A DNA stretch of 32,603 nucleotides from an uncultured Acetatifactor sp. (GTDB lineage: Bacteria > Bacillota > Clostridia > Lachnospirales > Lachnospiraceae): NCBI GenBank assembly GCA_947624245.1, contig CANQJL010000029.1, positions 1-32,603 of the forward strand, read 5' to 3'. Positions 16,337 through 25,528 of this stretch are shown piece by piece (position 1 is the stretch's first letter; each line of letters opens with the position of its first letter). A program made the position numbers and the translations under genes. The notes below the pieces were generated by a model, which was given only the letters and a program-made list of their open reading frames with translations, was not told the DNA's origin and searched no databases.

Positions 16337-16895
16337 TGACACCCTTGTTCTTCACAAGGTAATCAACCAGAGACACCACCGTCAGAATCAGTGCAATCCA
16401 CATGACTATATTGGTCAATATGTTAAGCCAGCCAAGCCAGCCGGGAACATTGATCAGCATCAGGCACACCATCACCATCTGAAAGGTGGTCTTGAACTTG
16501 CCCCAGTAGCTGGCTGCGATTACAACGCCGTTGTCGGACGCCACCAGACGGAATCCGCTGATAATGAACTCCCTGCTGATAATGATGATCACCACCCAGG
16601 AGGGGATTCGTTCCATCTCCACCAGCGCGATCAGCGCGGAGCAGACCAAAAGCTTATCCGCAAGGGGATCCATAAATTTCCCGAAATTCGTGACCAGATT
16701 ATACTTTCTTGCAATCTTTCCGTCGATCAGGTCCGTCAGACTGGCAATGATGAAGATAATCAGAGCCGCTATGTTCGGAATCAGCACGTTTTCTCCGAAC
16801 CAGCCTGCATTTCCTCCCAGCAGGAGCACCACAAAGGGCACTATCATTATCATACGGAAAATTGTCAGCTTATTTGGCAGATTCATTTTACTCAT
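16320..16895 (-). CDS. pgsA: CDP-diacylglycerol-glycerol-3-phosphate 3-phosphatidyltransferase
   Basis: A 191-residue integral membrane enzyme making phosphatidylglycerol phosphate, the first committed step to phosphatidylglycerol and cardiolipin. The CDP-alcohol phosphotransferase motif is complete: Asp55, Asp58, Gly59, Ala62, Arg63, Gly72, Asp76 and Asp80. There are several membrane helices (about 15-27, 38-53, 95-110, 135-150 and 155-180). The ATG at 16895 overlaps the end of rimO by 8 bp, so it is translationally coupled to it. The rimO-pgsA-cinA-recA order is conserved in Firmicutes. Confidence 0.96.
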   Translation of the reverse strand: MSKMNLPNKLTIFRMIMIVPFVVLLLGGNAGWFGENVLIPNIAALIIFIIASLTDLIDGKIARKYNLVTNFGKFMDPLADKLLVCSALIALVEMERIPSWVVIIIISREFIISGFRLVASDNGVVIAASYWGKFKTTFQMVMVCLMLINVPGWLGWLNILTNIVMWIALILTVVSLVDYLVKNKGVMKSDK

Positions 16896-18216
16896 GATAT
16901 ATCTCTCCTATCAGATCGTATTCATTGGAATCGGTTACGATTACCTTCACAAAATCTCCTGTCATCAGCGCGGCGGAGGTGTTCAGGAACAGATACCCGT
17001 CCACTCCCGGCGCGTCCCGGTAGGTCCTGGTCACATATACGTCCTCGTCCGCCACCTTTCCCTCCACCATCACGGTCAGCACACGGCCGATCATCTCCTC
17101 CGCCTTTTCAAATGCAATGGCCTGCTGCAATTCCATCAGCTCGTCACGACGGCTCTCCTTCACGGCCTCCTCGATCTGCTCCGGAAATTCTGCCGCCGCA
17201 GTCCCCTCCTCCTGCGAGTAGGGAAATACGCCCAGTCTGTCAAACTCCATCTCATTCACAAAGCGGTACAGCTCCTCATGATCTTCCTCGGTCTCTGTCG
17301 GAAAACCGCTGATCAGAGTGGTCCTCAGGCAGATGTCGGGAATCTTTTCCCGAAGCTGTCCGATCCGCCGGCGAAGCTCCTCCTGATCTGTCCGCCGCCC
17401 CATCTGCTTTAAGATCCGATTGCTGGCGTGTTGAATGGGGATATCCAGATAGTGGCATATCTTCGGCTCTGACGCCATGACTTCTATCAATTCTTCCGTA
17501 ATCTCCTCCGGATAACAGTAGAGGATTCTGATCCAGCAGATGCCGCTTATCCGCGCCAGTCTGCGCAGCAGCTCGGGCAGGCTCTTTGTCCCGTACAGGT
17601 CCACGCCGTAGAGGGTCGTCTCCTGCGCCACCAGAATCAGCTCCTTCACGCCGTCTCCTGCCAGCCTTTCAGCCTGTGCCACAAGCGCTTCCATGGGAAT
17701 ACTTCTGTAATCTCCCCGCACCTTTGGTATGATACAGTAGGTGCATCGCTTATTGCACCCCTCCGCAATCTTCAGATAGGCATAGTGACCGCCGGTGGTC
17801 AGCACCCTGTCACATCCCGCGGCAGGGGGCGAATTCAATTCACGGTAGTGGCATCTGCCCCTGCCCGCAAGCGCCTCCTCCACGGCTTCCGCGATCTCCT
17901 CGATCGCCATCGTGCCCACCAGCGCATCTACCTCCGGAATCTCCCGAAGGATTTCCTCCCGATAGCGCTGGGCAAGGCAGCCCGCCGCCACCAGACATTT
18001 CAGGCGGCCGCTTTTCCGCAGTTCCCCCAGCTCCAGCAGGGTGTTTATGCTCTCCTCCTTGGCGTCGCCGATAAAGCAGCAGGTATTTACCACCGCCGCA
18101 TCTGCCTCCGCCTCGTCGTCGGTGAAGGTGTAGCCCTTCTCCCGCAGCATTCCCAACATCATCTCCGTATCTGCCAGATTCTTGTCGCAGCCCAGAGATA
18201 CAAAAAGTATTTTCAT
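16888..18216 (-). CDS. rimO: Ribosomal protein S12 methylthiotransferase RimO
   Basis: A 442-residue radical-SAM enzyme that methylthiolates an aspartate of ribosomal protein S12. The N-terminal UPF0004 domain holds cluster cysteines Cys10, Cys46 and Cys80. The radical-SAM CxxxCxxC is Cys154, Cys158 and Cys161 (C-N-K-R-C-T-Y-C). A C-terminal TRAM domain starts near residue 375. RimO rather than MiaB is favoured by the start L-G-C-D-K-N and overall length. The ATG at 18216, with GGAAGG upstream, is preferred to an in-frame start at 18231. It shares its orientation and probably its transcript with rpoZ upstream and pgsA downstream. Confidence 0.95.
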   Translation of the reverse strand: MKILFVSLGCDKNLADTEMMLGMLREKGYTFTDDEAEADAAVVNTCCFIGDAKEESINTLLELGELRKSGRLKCLVAAGCLAQRYREEILREIPEVDALVGTMAIEEIAEAVEEALAGRGRCHYRELNSPPAAGCDRVLTTGGHYAYLKIAEGCNKRCTYCIIPKVRGDYRSIPMEALVAQAERLAGDGVKELILVAQETTLYGVDLYGTKSLPELLRRLARISGICWIRILYCYPEEITEELIEVMASEPKICHYLDIPIQHASNRILKQMGRRTDQEELRRRIGQLREKIPDICLRTTLISGFPTETEEDHEELYRFVNEMEFDRLGVFPYSQEEGTAAAEFPEQIEEAVKESRRDELMELQQAIAFEKAEEMIGRVLTVMVEGKVADEDVYVTRTYRDAPGVDGYLFLNTSAALMTGDFVKVIVTDSNEYDLIGEIYHE

Positions 18217-18238
18217 AAAAACCTTCCACAACTTAAGA

Positions 18239-18260
18239 CAGCCGGCTTTGCTACCGGCTG
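18239..18260 (-). promoter_or_regulatory. Hairpin between rpoZ and rimO
   Basis: A seven-base-pair perfect stem, CAGCCGG/CCGGCTG (18239-18245 and 18254-18260), with an 8-base loop. On the minus strand no T-tract follows, so it is more likely a partial terminator, attenuator or processing stem within the operon than a full stop. Confidence 0.35.
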
Positions 18261-18307
18261 CCCTGTTCTTTTAGACAGTTTCCCAAAACGGACATCTGCA
18301 TCGTGTT

Positions 18308-18547
18308 TTACTCTTCTTCGTCGTCACCCAGGATCTTGATCTTTCCCTGATTCAGCTCCTCCACTGCCACGGAGAGGGCCTTCTTGTCCTTTCCGTCCAC
18401 TAAAGGCTCGTCGCCCGAGATAATCTGTCTCGCTCTCTTGGAAGTCGCCATCACGATAGAATAACGGCTGTTCACCACAGGCTCCTCGCCGGGCTCGACC
18501 TCGCTGTTCACTACTTTCATTAAATCGGAATATGAGGGATGTAACAT
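18308..18547 (-). CDS. rpoZ: RNA polymerase omega subunit
   Basis: A 79-residue omega subunit that aids assembly and stability of RNA polymerase. The core signature is S-R-Y-S-I-V-M-A-T-S-K-R-A-R-Q-I, followed by K-A-L-S-V-A-V-E-E and an acidic tail. Its ATG shares a base with the gmk stop (TAATG), so the two are translationally coupled. The gmk-rpoZ pair is conserved in Firmicutes. Confidence 0.95.
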   Translation of the reverse strand: MLHPSYSDLMKVVNSEVEPGEEPVVNSRYSIVMATSKRARQIISGDEPLVDGKDKKALSVAVEELNQGKIKILGDDEEE

Positions 18548-19185
18548 TATTCTTCTCCTTTCGCGAAACCTTGCAGTTCCTCTCTGATCTGATTGATAAA
18601 TTTTGTGTTTCTGACCGGAGCTCTGCGCGCCGCATCCACCAGACGGTGAATCTCCTCCACACAGGCCTCCAGCTCGTCGTTGACCACTATATAATCATAG
18701 GCTTCAATGCCTTCTGATTCCTCCGCTGCGCGCGCAAGACGCCGCGCGATCACCTCCGGACTCTCCGTCCCCCGCTTCTCCAGCCTGCGCTTTAACTCGT
18801 CTGCGCTGGGCGGCGTCACAAATATCAGCAGGCTCTCCGGAAATTTTTCCTTTATTTTCAGCGCGCCCTGCAGTTCGATCTCCAGTATCACGTTCCTGCC
18901 CGCCGCCATCTGTTCTTCCACATAAGCCTTGGGCGTGCCGTAGTAATTGCCGCAGTAGAGCGCGTATTCTATGAGGCCGTCCTGTTCGATCGTCTCCTCG
19001 AAATGCCGCGTGTCCGTAAAAAAGTATTCCACGCCGTCGCGCTCGCCTTCTCTGGGCGCTCTGGTCGTCATAGAAACGGACAGCGCATAATTATCATACT
19101 TCCGAAGCAGCCCCTTGACAAGCGTTCCCTTTCCCGCGCCGGAAAATCCGGACAGCACCATAAGGATTCCCTTTTGATCCGCCAT
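18547..19185 (-). CDS. gmk: Guanylate kinase
   Basis: A 212-residue guanylate kinase converting GMP to GDP with ATP. It has a P-loop-type G-F-S-G-A-G-K-G-T, the GMP-binding T-T-R-A-P-R-x-G-E and G-V-E-Y-F-F, and the lid region with R-L-x-x-R-G. The start is the ATG at 19185 with AGAGGTGAG just upstream; an in-frame extension to 19248 has no ribosome binding site and reads into remA. The product feeds (p)ppGpp metabolism and RNA synthesis. Confidence 0.96.
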   Translation of the reverse strand: MADQKGILMVLSGFSGAGKGTLVKGLLRKYDNYALSVSMTTRAPREGERDGVEYFFTDTRHFEETIEQDGLIEYALYCGNYYGTPKAYVEEQMAAGRNVILEIELQGALKIKEKFPESLLIFVTPPSADELKRRLEKRGTESPEVIARRLARAAEESEGIEAYDYIVVNDELEACVEEIHRLVDAARRAPVRNTKFINQIREELQGFAKGEE

Positions 19186-19219
19186 TATGCTCACCTCTGC
19201 ATCTGCTCTGTCTGAATCG

Positions 19220-19492
19220 CTACGTTCTGTCTTCCTCGATATCCGCATCAGCCCCGCTCTGTCCGGACTGCATACGGCCTGCGATGGTCTCCGGCAAAAG
19301 CGCCGACAGCACTACCTGACTGTTTTCCATGACCAGTACCGATTTGGTCTTGCGGCCCTGAGTGGCATCTATCGCCATGCCCTTCTCCTTGGCATTCTGC
19401 ACCAGCCGCTTGACGGGAGCCGACTCGGGACTCACAATGGCAATGATCTTCGCCGTGTTCACAATATTCCCAAATCCGATATGGATCAGCAT
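19220..19492 (-). CDS. remA: RemA-family DNA-binding protein (DUF370)
   Basis: A 90-residue DUF370 protein. In Bacillus subtilis RemA forms ring-like oligomers that bind DNA and activate matrix and osmoprotection genes. The family pattern I-G-F-G-N-I-V-N and S-A-P-V-K-R-L is clear, as is R-K-T-K-S-V-L-V-M. The ATG at 19492 follows GGAGG by 7 bases; the longer frame to 19570 overlaps yicC and is rejected. The position between yicC and gmk matches B. subtilis yloC-remA-gmk. The C-terminal tail is acidic. Confidence 0.93.
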   Translation of the reverse strand: MLIHIGFGNIVNTAKIIAIVSPESAPVKRLVQNAKEKGMAIDATQGRKTKSVLVMENSQVVLSALLPETIAGRMQSGQSGADADIEEDRT

Positions 19493-19514
19493 AGAACAAC
19501 CTCCGCCGCACACG

Positions 19515-20393
19515 TCACTCGATATTCTGAATCTGTTCCCGTATCTTCTCGATCTCTGTCTTAAGCTCAATGGCGCAGTTGGAGATATCCAGATCGTTCG
19601 CCTTGGAAAGAATGGTGTTCGCCTCTCGGTTCATCTCCTGCGCAATAAAGTCCAGCTTCCTTCCGATGGAACCGCCCTCCAGCAAAGAGCTTCGCGTGGT
19701 CTCAATGTGGCTGCGCAGTCTGACGAGCTCCTCGTCCACACAGACCTTATCCGCAAATATGGTGACCTCCGTGAGAAGTCTTCCCTCGTCCACGGCGGCG
19801 TCCTGCAGAAGCTCACGCACTCTGTCCTCCAGCTTCTTCCGATACTCCGTCAAAAGCTGAGGGGAGCGTTCTTCGATGAACTCCACCCGCTTCAGCATGG
19901 CATCCAGCTTCTCCACCAGATCGTCCTTTAAGTGCTCGCCCTCCGTGATGCGGGTATCCGCAAGCATCTGCGCCGCACCCTGAACGGCCTTCTGCAGCGA
20001 CTTCCAAAGCTCCTCCTCGTCCAGACCGCTCTCCTCCATCGTGAACACCTCGGGATATTTGGAGAGCGCAGTGACCTGAATGTCCTGCTCTAATCCGAAG
20101 TCCTCCGCCATCTGCCTTAAATAGGCCAGATATTCGCCGGCCAGCTCCTTGTTGTACCGCACCGAGGAGGTCTTCTCGGAGAGATCCTCATAGGTGATAA
20201 AGACATCTACCTTGCCTCTCGCGATATAGTTCTTCAGTTCGCTGCGGATGGAAGACTCAAAGAAATTCAGCGCCTTAGGCAGCTTAATGTTCACGTCAAG
20301 ATACCGGTGGTTCACCGCCTTCATCTCCACTGCAAATTTTCTGCTGTTCTCGGCAATCTCACATCTGCCGAAGCCCGTCATGCTCTTTATCAT
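19515..20393 (-). CDS. yicC: YicC/YloC-family endoribonuclease
   Basis: A 292-residue protein starting M-I-K-S-M-T-G-F-G-R, the family hallmark, with N-H-R-Y-L-D near residue 28 and a DUF1732 C-terminal part ending in E-K-I-R-E-Q-I-Q-N. Members are Mn-dependent endoribonucleases. It is the first gene of the yicC-remA-gmk-rpoZ-rimO-pgsA-cinA run, with a near-consensus promoter. The ATG at 20393 has GGGAG 5 bases upstream and gives standard family length. The longer in-frame reading to 20654 runs through that promoter and is rejected. Confidence 0.94.
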   Translation of the reverse strand: MIKSMTGFGRCEIAENSRKFAVEMKAVNHRYLDVNIKLPKALNFFESSIRSELKNYIARGKVDVFITYEDLSEKTSSVRYNKELAGEYLAYLRQMAEDFGLEQDIQVTALSKYPEVFTMEESGLDEEELWKSLQKAVQGAAQMLADTRITEGEHLKDDLVEKLDAMLKRVEFIEERSPQLLTEYRKKLEDRVRELLQDAAVDEGRLLTEVTIFADKVCVDEELVRLRSHIETTRSSLLEGGSIGRKLDFIAQEMNREANTILSKANDLDISNCAIELKTEIEKIREQIQNIE

Positions 20394-20441
20394 CTGCGCT
20401 CCCATCCGGACAATGGATAACATTGCCACACACTTCACTAT

Positions 20442-20470
20442 ATTATAAAATAAGTTTCCGCAAGCGTCAA
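20442..20470 (-). promoter_or_regulatory. Promoter of the yicC-remA-gmk-rpoZ operon
   Basis: Minus strand TTGACG (20465-20470), 17 bp spacer, TATAAT (20442-20447), about 50 bp before the yicC start. It is the strongest promoter for the minus-strand run down to cinA. Confidence 0.8.
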
Positions 20471-20526
20471 GGGCGAAGCGCGCACCTTTCGCAGACACTT
20501 TTTTCGCTCCTGCCGCAACAATCGCC

Positions 20527-20555
20527 TTGCAAACCGCCGTCCCCTGTGCCATAAT
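20527..20555 (+). promoter_or_regulatory. Promoter of rqcH
   Basis: TTGCAA (20527-20532), 17 bp spacer, CATAAT (20550-20555), preceded by an extended-10 TG-N. It is divergent from the yicC promoter, with 56 bp between the two -35 elements. Confidence 0.65.
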
Positions 20556-20595
20556 ACAGACTGCAGGGCAGAAACTGAGGTAAGGAGAATTTATC

Positions 20596-22344
20596 ATGGC
20601 TTTTGACGGCGTGACCATAGCAAGTGTGGTATCGGAACTGAATGACAGGCTCATCGGCGGCAGGCTCTACAAGATTGCCCAGCCGGAGGAGGACGAACTG
20701 CTGCTGACGATCAAGCAGCCCTCCGGACAGTACCGGCTCCGCATCTGCGCCAACGCCTCTCTGCCGCTGATATATCTGACGGAAAGCAATAGGCCCAGTC
20801 CCCTCACCGCTCCGAATTTCTGCATGCTTCTGCGCAAGCATCTGCAGAACGGCCGCATCATAGGCATCTCTCAGCCCGGATTGGAGCGGATCGTCCGCAT
20901 CGACATTGAGCATCTGGACGAGATGGGGGACCTGCGCCGCAAAACTCTGGTGGCGGAGATCATGGGAAAGCACAGCAACATTATCTTCTGCGACGAAAAC
21001 AACGTGATCATCGACAGCATCAAACGCGTGTCCGCCGCAGTCAGCTCCGTCAGGGAGGTGCTTCCCGGCAAGCCCTATTTTGTGGCCAGAACGCAGGACA
21101 AGCTGGACGCCCTGACCACAGACGCCGAAGCCTTCCGCCGGACGCTGGCTGCAAAGCCCCAGCCCGTATACAAGGCAGTCTACGGCAGCTTTACGGGGAT
21201 ATCCCCCGTGCTGGCGCAGGAGCTGTGCTATCGGGCAGGCGTGGACGGGGATCTTTCCACCGCCGGCCTAGCCGACAGCGCATATGAGCGTCTGGCACAG
21301 GCCTTTACGGACATGACGGCCGCCGTCAGAGAGGGCCGCTTTACCCCCAACATTGCCTACAGCGGCAACCAGCCCGCAGAGTTCGCCGCTCTGCCCCTGA
21401 CCATGTATACAGGGGGAACGGACCGCATCAGGGAATTTTCCTCCATGTCCGCTCTGTTGGAGAGCTACTACGCAGAGAAGGACACTCTCACCCGTATTCG
21501 CCAGAAATCCGCGGATCTGCGCCGCATCGTGCAGACTGCGCTGGAGCGGAATGTGAAGAAATACGACCTGCAGATGCAGAAAATGCAGGAGACGCAGAAG
21601 CGGGAGACCTTCCGCATCTACGGCGAGCTTTTGAACACCTACGGCTACAGCGCCGCCCCCGGGGCAAAATTTCTGGAGGCAGTCAACTATTACAACGGCG
21701 AGACGGTGAAAATTCCGTTGGACCCCACGCTCACCGCTTCGGAAAACGCAAAAAAATATTTTGAAAAATACGGGAAAATGAAGCGCACCTACGAGGTTCT
21801 CTCGGAGTTGACCGAACAGGTCAAAGCAGAGATCGACCATCTGGAATCCGTCAGCGCCTCTTTGGACATTGCTCTGAAAGAAGAGGATCTGGCGGAGATC
21901 AAGGAGGAGCTTACCGAGAGCGGTTACATCCGCCGAAAAGGAAACGCAAAAAAACAGAAAATTACCAGCAAGCCCTTCCACTATATCAGCAGCGACGGAT
22001 TCCACATGTATGTGGGCAAGAACAACTACCAGAACGACGAGCTGACCTTCCGCTTTGCCACGGGAAACGACTGGTGGTTCCACGCCAAACACATGCCCGG
22101 CTCCCATGTGATCGTAAAGCTGGAAAACGCCAAAGAGCTGCCCGACCGCACCTTTGAGGAGGCCGCAAGACTGGCCGCCTACTATTCCAAGGGGCGCGGT
22201 CAGGAAAAGGTAGAGATCGACTATATCCAAAAGAAACACGTTAAAAAGCCCGGCGGGGCAAAACCGGGCTTTGTCGTCTATTACACAAATTACTCTATGT
22301 CCATCGACAGCAATATCGAGGGCATCAAGCAGATCATCGATTAG
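20596..22344 (+). CDS. rqcH: RqcH (NFACT family), ribosome-associated quality control
   Basis: A 582-residue NFACT protein. RqcH binds stalled 50S subunits with a peptidyl-tRNA and directs alanine tailing. The NFACT-N domain begins D-G-V-T-I-A-S-V-V-S-E-L, a helical/coiled-coil middle spans about 270-440, and the NFACT-R domain shows D-W-W-F-H-A-K and P-G-S-H-V-I, ending in P-G-F-V-V-Y-Y-T-N-Y. The ATG at 20596 follows AAGGAG by 8 bases. It is divergent from yicC and convergent with the flippase gene. The older annotation as a fibronectin-binding protein should not be used. Confidence 0.94.
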   Translation: MAFDGVTIASVVSELNDRLIGGRLYKIAQPEEDELLLTIKQPSGQYRLRICANASLPLIYLTESNRPSPLTAPNFCMLLRKHLQNGRIIGISQPGLERIVRIDIEHLDEMGDLRRKTLVAEIMGKHSNIIFCDENNVIIDSIKRVSAAVSSVREVLPGKPYFVARTQDKLDALTTDAEAFRRTLAAKPQPVYKAVYGSFTGISPVLAQELCYRAGVDGDLSTAGLADSAYERLAQAFTDMTAAVREGRFTPNIAYSGNQPAEFAALPLTMYTGGTDRIREFSSMSALLESYYAEKDTLTRIRQKSADLRRIVQTALERNVKKYDLQMQKMQETQKRETFRIYGELLNTYGYSAAPGAKFLEAVNYYNGETVKIPLDPTLTASENAKKYFEKYGKMKRTYEVLSELTEQVKAEIDHLESVSASLDIALKEEDLAEIKEELTESGYIRRKGNAKKQKITSKPFHYISSDGFHMYVGKNNYQNDELTFRFATGNDWWFHAKHMPGSHVIVKLENAKELPDRTFEEAARLAAYYSKGRGQEKVEIDYIQKKHVKKPGGAKPGFVVYYTNYSMSIDSNIEGIKQIID

Positions 22345-22376
22345 CGGCCGAAACTGCGGTCAAAGCCTTGCCGCGC

Positions 22377-24038
22377 TCACTTAAGCAGTCTTGTCTTCTT
22401 AGCAACCTTCACAAGCAGATGCCCTTTCGGGAATCCCCTAAGCTCCTCCTCCGTTACTCCCCGCAACAGCAGCAACATTACAAAGTACACGCAGGCTCCC
22501 AGTAGAATCGCAATGACCACGGCTATCTTGGGGGATTGGGTCAGCAGCAGCAATCCCTCATACACCGCCCGGGCAAAAGCGCCCATGAAAGCCGCCGCCA
22601 ACGCCGGAAGCAGGAAGGTTCGCTTGATCTCCTGACGATACCCCACCGCTCTTCGCACCGCCGCCTGATTCAAAAGACACATGACACCGGAGTACAGCGT
22701 GTTGGCGATGACGACACTGTAGAGGTCCAGATCGGTACAGAACAAAAGCAGGACTGCCGTGACGCTCTGCAGCACCAGTGCAATACCCGCATTGACAATA
22801 GGCGCGTTGAGCTTTCCAAGTCCCTGCAGGACCTGACTGTTCAGTGTGGACAGCGCATAGAATATGACGGAAAGGGCCAGCGCCATCAAGAGAGCCGTGG
22901 CAAGATCCTCCGCCTCCCTTGTATTTGTGGGGAACAAAAGCCCCGTCACCGGTCTTGCCAGCACAAAAAGTCCCACGGCGCAGGGAACGGAGATCAACAT
23001 GGTCGTCTTCACCGCCACTCCGATGGTGCGCCTTGTGCCCTCCTCGTCGTTGGCCGCCACAAGTCTGGCCACCGAAGGGAGAATCGCCGCCGCCATGGCC
23101 GACGCGAAGGCGATGGGAATATTGGAGATGGTAAGCGCCTGTGAGAACACGCCCCATCGGGAGTAGGTAGACACGGTGCTCAGGCTCCTGAACGCCGGAT
23201 ACCGCTTGGTATAGAGATCGTTGTTGACCGTACTGCTGAGATTATAGACCGCCGTGCTCAGGATAAAGGGAGTGACCACCATGGTGATCATTTTCAGAAT
23301 ACTGCCGTAGGATTCCACGGCGGTATGCCTGTCCCGCTCGATCCTGCCCTGAATGAGCTTCTTATTCAGCGCGTACATGCCCAGCATGAACAGCAGCGCC
23401 ACCAGCACGCCGGCTCCCGTTCCCAGGGCGCTTCCGATGGCGCCGTGGGTGGCTCTCATCACCTGCCCCGCCTCATCGGCAGGCACCTCGAGACTGCCCA
23501 TAACGTTCTTAATCAACAGGTATGCCGCGCCCACGCTGACGATCGCATTGGCAATCTGCTCTAAGATCTGTGACACGGAGGTCTGGGCCATGCTTCTGTG
23601 GGCCTGAAAATACCCCCGCAGCACGCCCAGAATGCCATAGAGAAAAATGGTGGGCGCAAAGGTCCGAAGAACCGGTATCGCTTCTCCCGACACGAAAAGA
23701 CCCGCCCCGAAGAACAAAAAAAGACTGGCCGCGCCGCCCACTATCAAGACATACCCCAGCGCTCCAAGAAATATCCTGTGGGCGTTGCGGTATTCCCTGA
23801 CCGCCAGCTTTTGCGCGATCACTTTGGAGATCGCGGAGGGAATGCTGTAGGAGGATATCAGCAGTATGATCGTATAATAATTGTAGGCGGAATTGTAATA
23901 TCCGAAGCCAAGATCGCCGATTACAGCATGCATAGGGCTCCTGTAAAGGAGCCCTATAATTCTGCTTATGATTCCGGCCGCCGCCAGAAGTCCGGCCTGT
24001 GCTATAAAATCGTTTTTTCCGCTGTTCTTCTCCGCCAT
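22377..24038 (-). CDS. SpoVB/MurJ-type polysaccharide flippase (MOP superfamily)
   Basis: A polytopic membrane protein of about 553 residues with 12-14 predicted helices, of the SpoVB-like branch of the multidrug/oligosaccharidyl-lipid/polysaccharide superfamily. Features are A-G-I-I-S-R-I-I-G-L-L-Y-R near the start, Y-Y-N-S-A-Y-N-Y-Y, and S-I-P-S-A-I-S-K-V, all family hallmarks. It probably flips lipid-linked peptidoglycan or polysaccharide precursors; SpoVB supports spore cortex synthesis. The start is uncertain. A TTG at 24050 overlaps glgA, and the ATG at 24038 has AGGAG only 1 base upstream; the ATG is used here. It follows glgA directly and is probably co-transcribed with it. Confidence 0.85.
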   Translation of the reverse strand: MAEKNSGKNDFIAQAGLLAAAGIISRIIGLLYRSPMHAVIGDLGFGYYNSAYNYYTIILLISSYSIPSAISKVIAQKLAVREYRNAHRIFLGALGYVLIVGGAASLFLFFGAGLFVSGEAIPVLRTFAPTIFLYGILGVLRGYFQAHRSMAQTSVSQILEQIANAIVSVGAAYLLIKNVMGSLEVPADEAGQVMRATHGAIGSALGTGAGVLVALLFMLGMYALNKKLIQGRIERDRHTAVESYGSILKMITMVVTPFILSTAVYNLSSTVNNDLYTKRYPAFRSLSTVSTYSRWGVFSQALTISNIPIAFASAMAAAILPSVARLVAANDEEGTRRTIGVAVKTTMLISVPCAVGLFVLARPVTGLLFPTNTREAEDLATALLMALALSVIFYALSTLNSQVLQGLGKLNAPIVNAGIALVLQSVTAVLLLFCTDLDLYSVVIANTLYSGVMCLLNQAAVRRAVGYRQEIKRTFLLPALAAAFMGAFARAVYEGLLLLTQSPKIAVVIAILLGACVYFVMLLLLRGVTEEELRGFPKGHLLVKVAKKTRLLK

Positions 24039-24042
24039 GCTC

Positions 24043-25488
24043 CTAACCAATCAGCCAGTCATACATTTCCTGATACTTGGCCGCAGACACATGCCATGAA
24101 AAATCTGCCGCCATCGCTCTGTCTACCAGCTTGTTCCATTCGCGCTTCTTATCGTAATAAATATGCTCCGCATAGCGGATCGTATTCAACATTTCATGCG
24201 CATTGTAGTTGGAAAAGCTAAAGCCCGTTCCCGTACCCTCGTACTCATTGTAGGGCTGGACCGTATCCTTCAGTCCGCCCGTCTCCCTGACGATAGGAAT
24301 CGTGCCGTACCGAAGCGCCATCAACTGGCTCAGCCCGCAGGGCTCAAACAGCGAAGGCATCAGATATGCGTCGCAGGCCGCATAGATCTTGTGGGACAGA
24401 GGGTCGGAGTAATAGATATTTGCCGAGACCTTGTCGCCGTATTTCCAGTCGAAATGACGGAACATGTTCTCATAGCGTTCTTCGCCGGTGCCGAGGACAA
24501 CGAACTGAATGTCGTCCTGACACAGCTCATCCATCATGTAGGCGACCAGATCCAGACCCTTCTGATCCGTGAGCCGTGACACCAGACCGATCATCATTTT
24601 CTTTTCGTCCTGACGCACCCCGAGCTCCTGCTGCAGCGCCTTCTTATTCTTTACCTTTTCCTTACGGAAGTTCACCGCATTGTAGGGATAGGGAATATAT
24701 TTATCCGTCTCGGGATTAAAATCCGTATAGTCGATACCGTTCACGATACCGCGCAGATCGCCGCTTCTTGCCCGCAACAGTCCGTCGAGACCCTCCCCGT
24801 AGAACGGCGTCTTAATCTCCTCCGCATATGTATCGCTCACCGTCGTGACGGCATCTGCATAGACGATACCGCCCTTCAGCAGATTTGCGTCCTTGTAAGC
24901 CTCCAGCTTATCCGGCGTGAAATAGTACTCCGGAAGTCCCGTGATGCTCTGCACCGTCTTGGTATCCCATTTCCCCTGGAACTTTAAGTTGTGGATCGTG
25001 ATAATGGACTTGATGCCGCGGAAGAAATCTCCGTCATGGAAACGCTCCTTCAAATACACGGGAATCAGGCCGGTCTGCCAGTCATGGCAATGGATCACAT
25101 CGGGCCGGAAGCCGATCACGGGAAGCGCCGACAACACTGCCTTGGAGAAAAAGGCATAGCGCTCGATCTCCCATTTGGGATCGTCCGTATATGCGCTCTG
25201 ACCGCTGAAATAGCCCTCGTTGTCAATAAAATAGTAATGTACTCCATCCACTTCCGCTTCCAGAATCCCCACATAGACGCTCTTCCAGTTGAAATCCATA
25301 TAGAAATGGGAGACGTAACTCATTTTCTCCTTCATTTCCTGCTTCATGCAGACGTATTTGGGAATGATCACACGCACGTCGAAATATTTCTTGTCAATAC
25401 ATTTCGGCAGAGACCCCACCACGTCAGCCAAGCCGCCGGTCTTGATGAACGGCACACCCTCAGATGCTGCAAACAAAATGTTTTTCAT
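24043..25488 (-). CDS. glgA: Glycogen synthase
   Basis: A 481-residue GT5 glycogen synthase, elongating alpha-1,4-glucan from ADP-glucose. The N-terminal K-T-G-G-L-A-D-V-V-G-S-L-P motif is intact, as are H-C-H-D-W-Q-T-G and T-I-H-N-L-K-F-Q-G. The C-terminal domain carries S-L-F-E-P-C-G-L-S-Q and E-T-G-G-L-K-D-T-V. The ATG at 25488 follows GGAGG by 7 bases; an upstream extension to 25530 lacks a site and crosses the promoter. No other glg gene lies in the window. It has its own promoter. Confidence 0.95.
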   Translation of the reverse strand: MKNILFAASEGVPFIKTGGLADVVGSLPKCIDKKYFDVRVIIPKYVCMKQEMKEKMSYVSHFYMDFNWKSVYVGILEAEVDGVHYYFIDNEGYFSGQSAYTDDPKWEIERYAFFSKAVLSALPVIGFRPDVIHCHDWQTGLIPVYLKERFHDGDFFRGIKSIITIHNLKFQGKWDTKTVQSITGLPEYYFTPDKLEAYKDANLLKGGIVYADAVTTVSDTYAEEIKTPFYGEGLDGLLRARSGDLRGIVNGIDYTDFNPETDKYIPYPYNAVNFRKEKVKNKKALQQELGVRQDEKKMMIGLVSRLTDQKGLDLVAYMMDELCQDDIQFVVLGTGEERYENMFRHFDWKYGDKVSANIYYSDPLSHKIYAACDAYLMPSLFEPCGLSQLMALRYGTIPIVRETGGLKDTVQPYNEYEGTGTGFSFSNYNAHEMLNTIRYAEHIYYDKKREWNKLVDRAMAADFSWHVSAAKYQEMYDWLIG

Positions 25489-25528
25489 TAGAAACCCTCC
25501 AACGGAATCAATTTGTAATCCTATGAAC

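Noticed and set aside
20394..20654. N-terminal extension of yicC
   Set aside because: It would run through a near-consensus promoter and into rqcH; the family start M-I-K-S-M-T-G-F-G is at 20393.
21268..22239. 323-codon minus-strand frame inside rqcH
   Set aside because: It is antisense to a well-supported gene, has no ribosome binding site, and its composition is that of a reverse reading of GC-rich codons.
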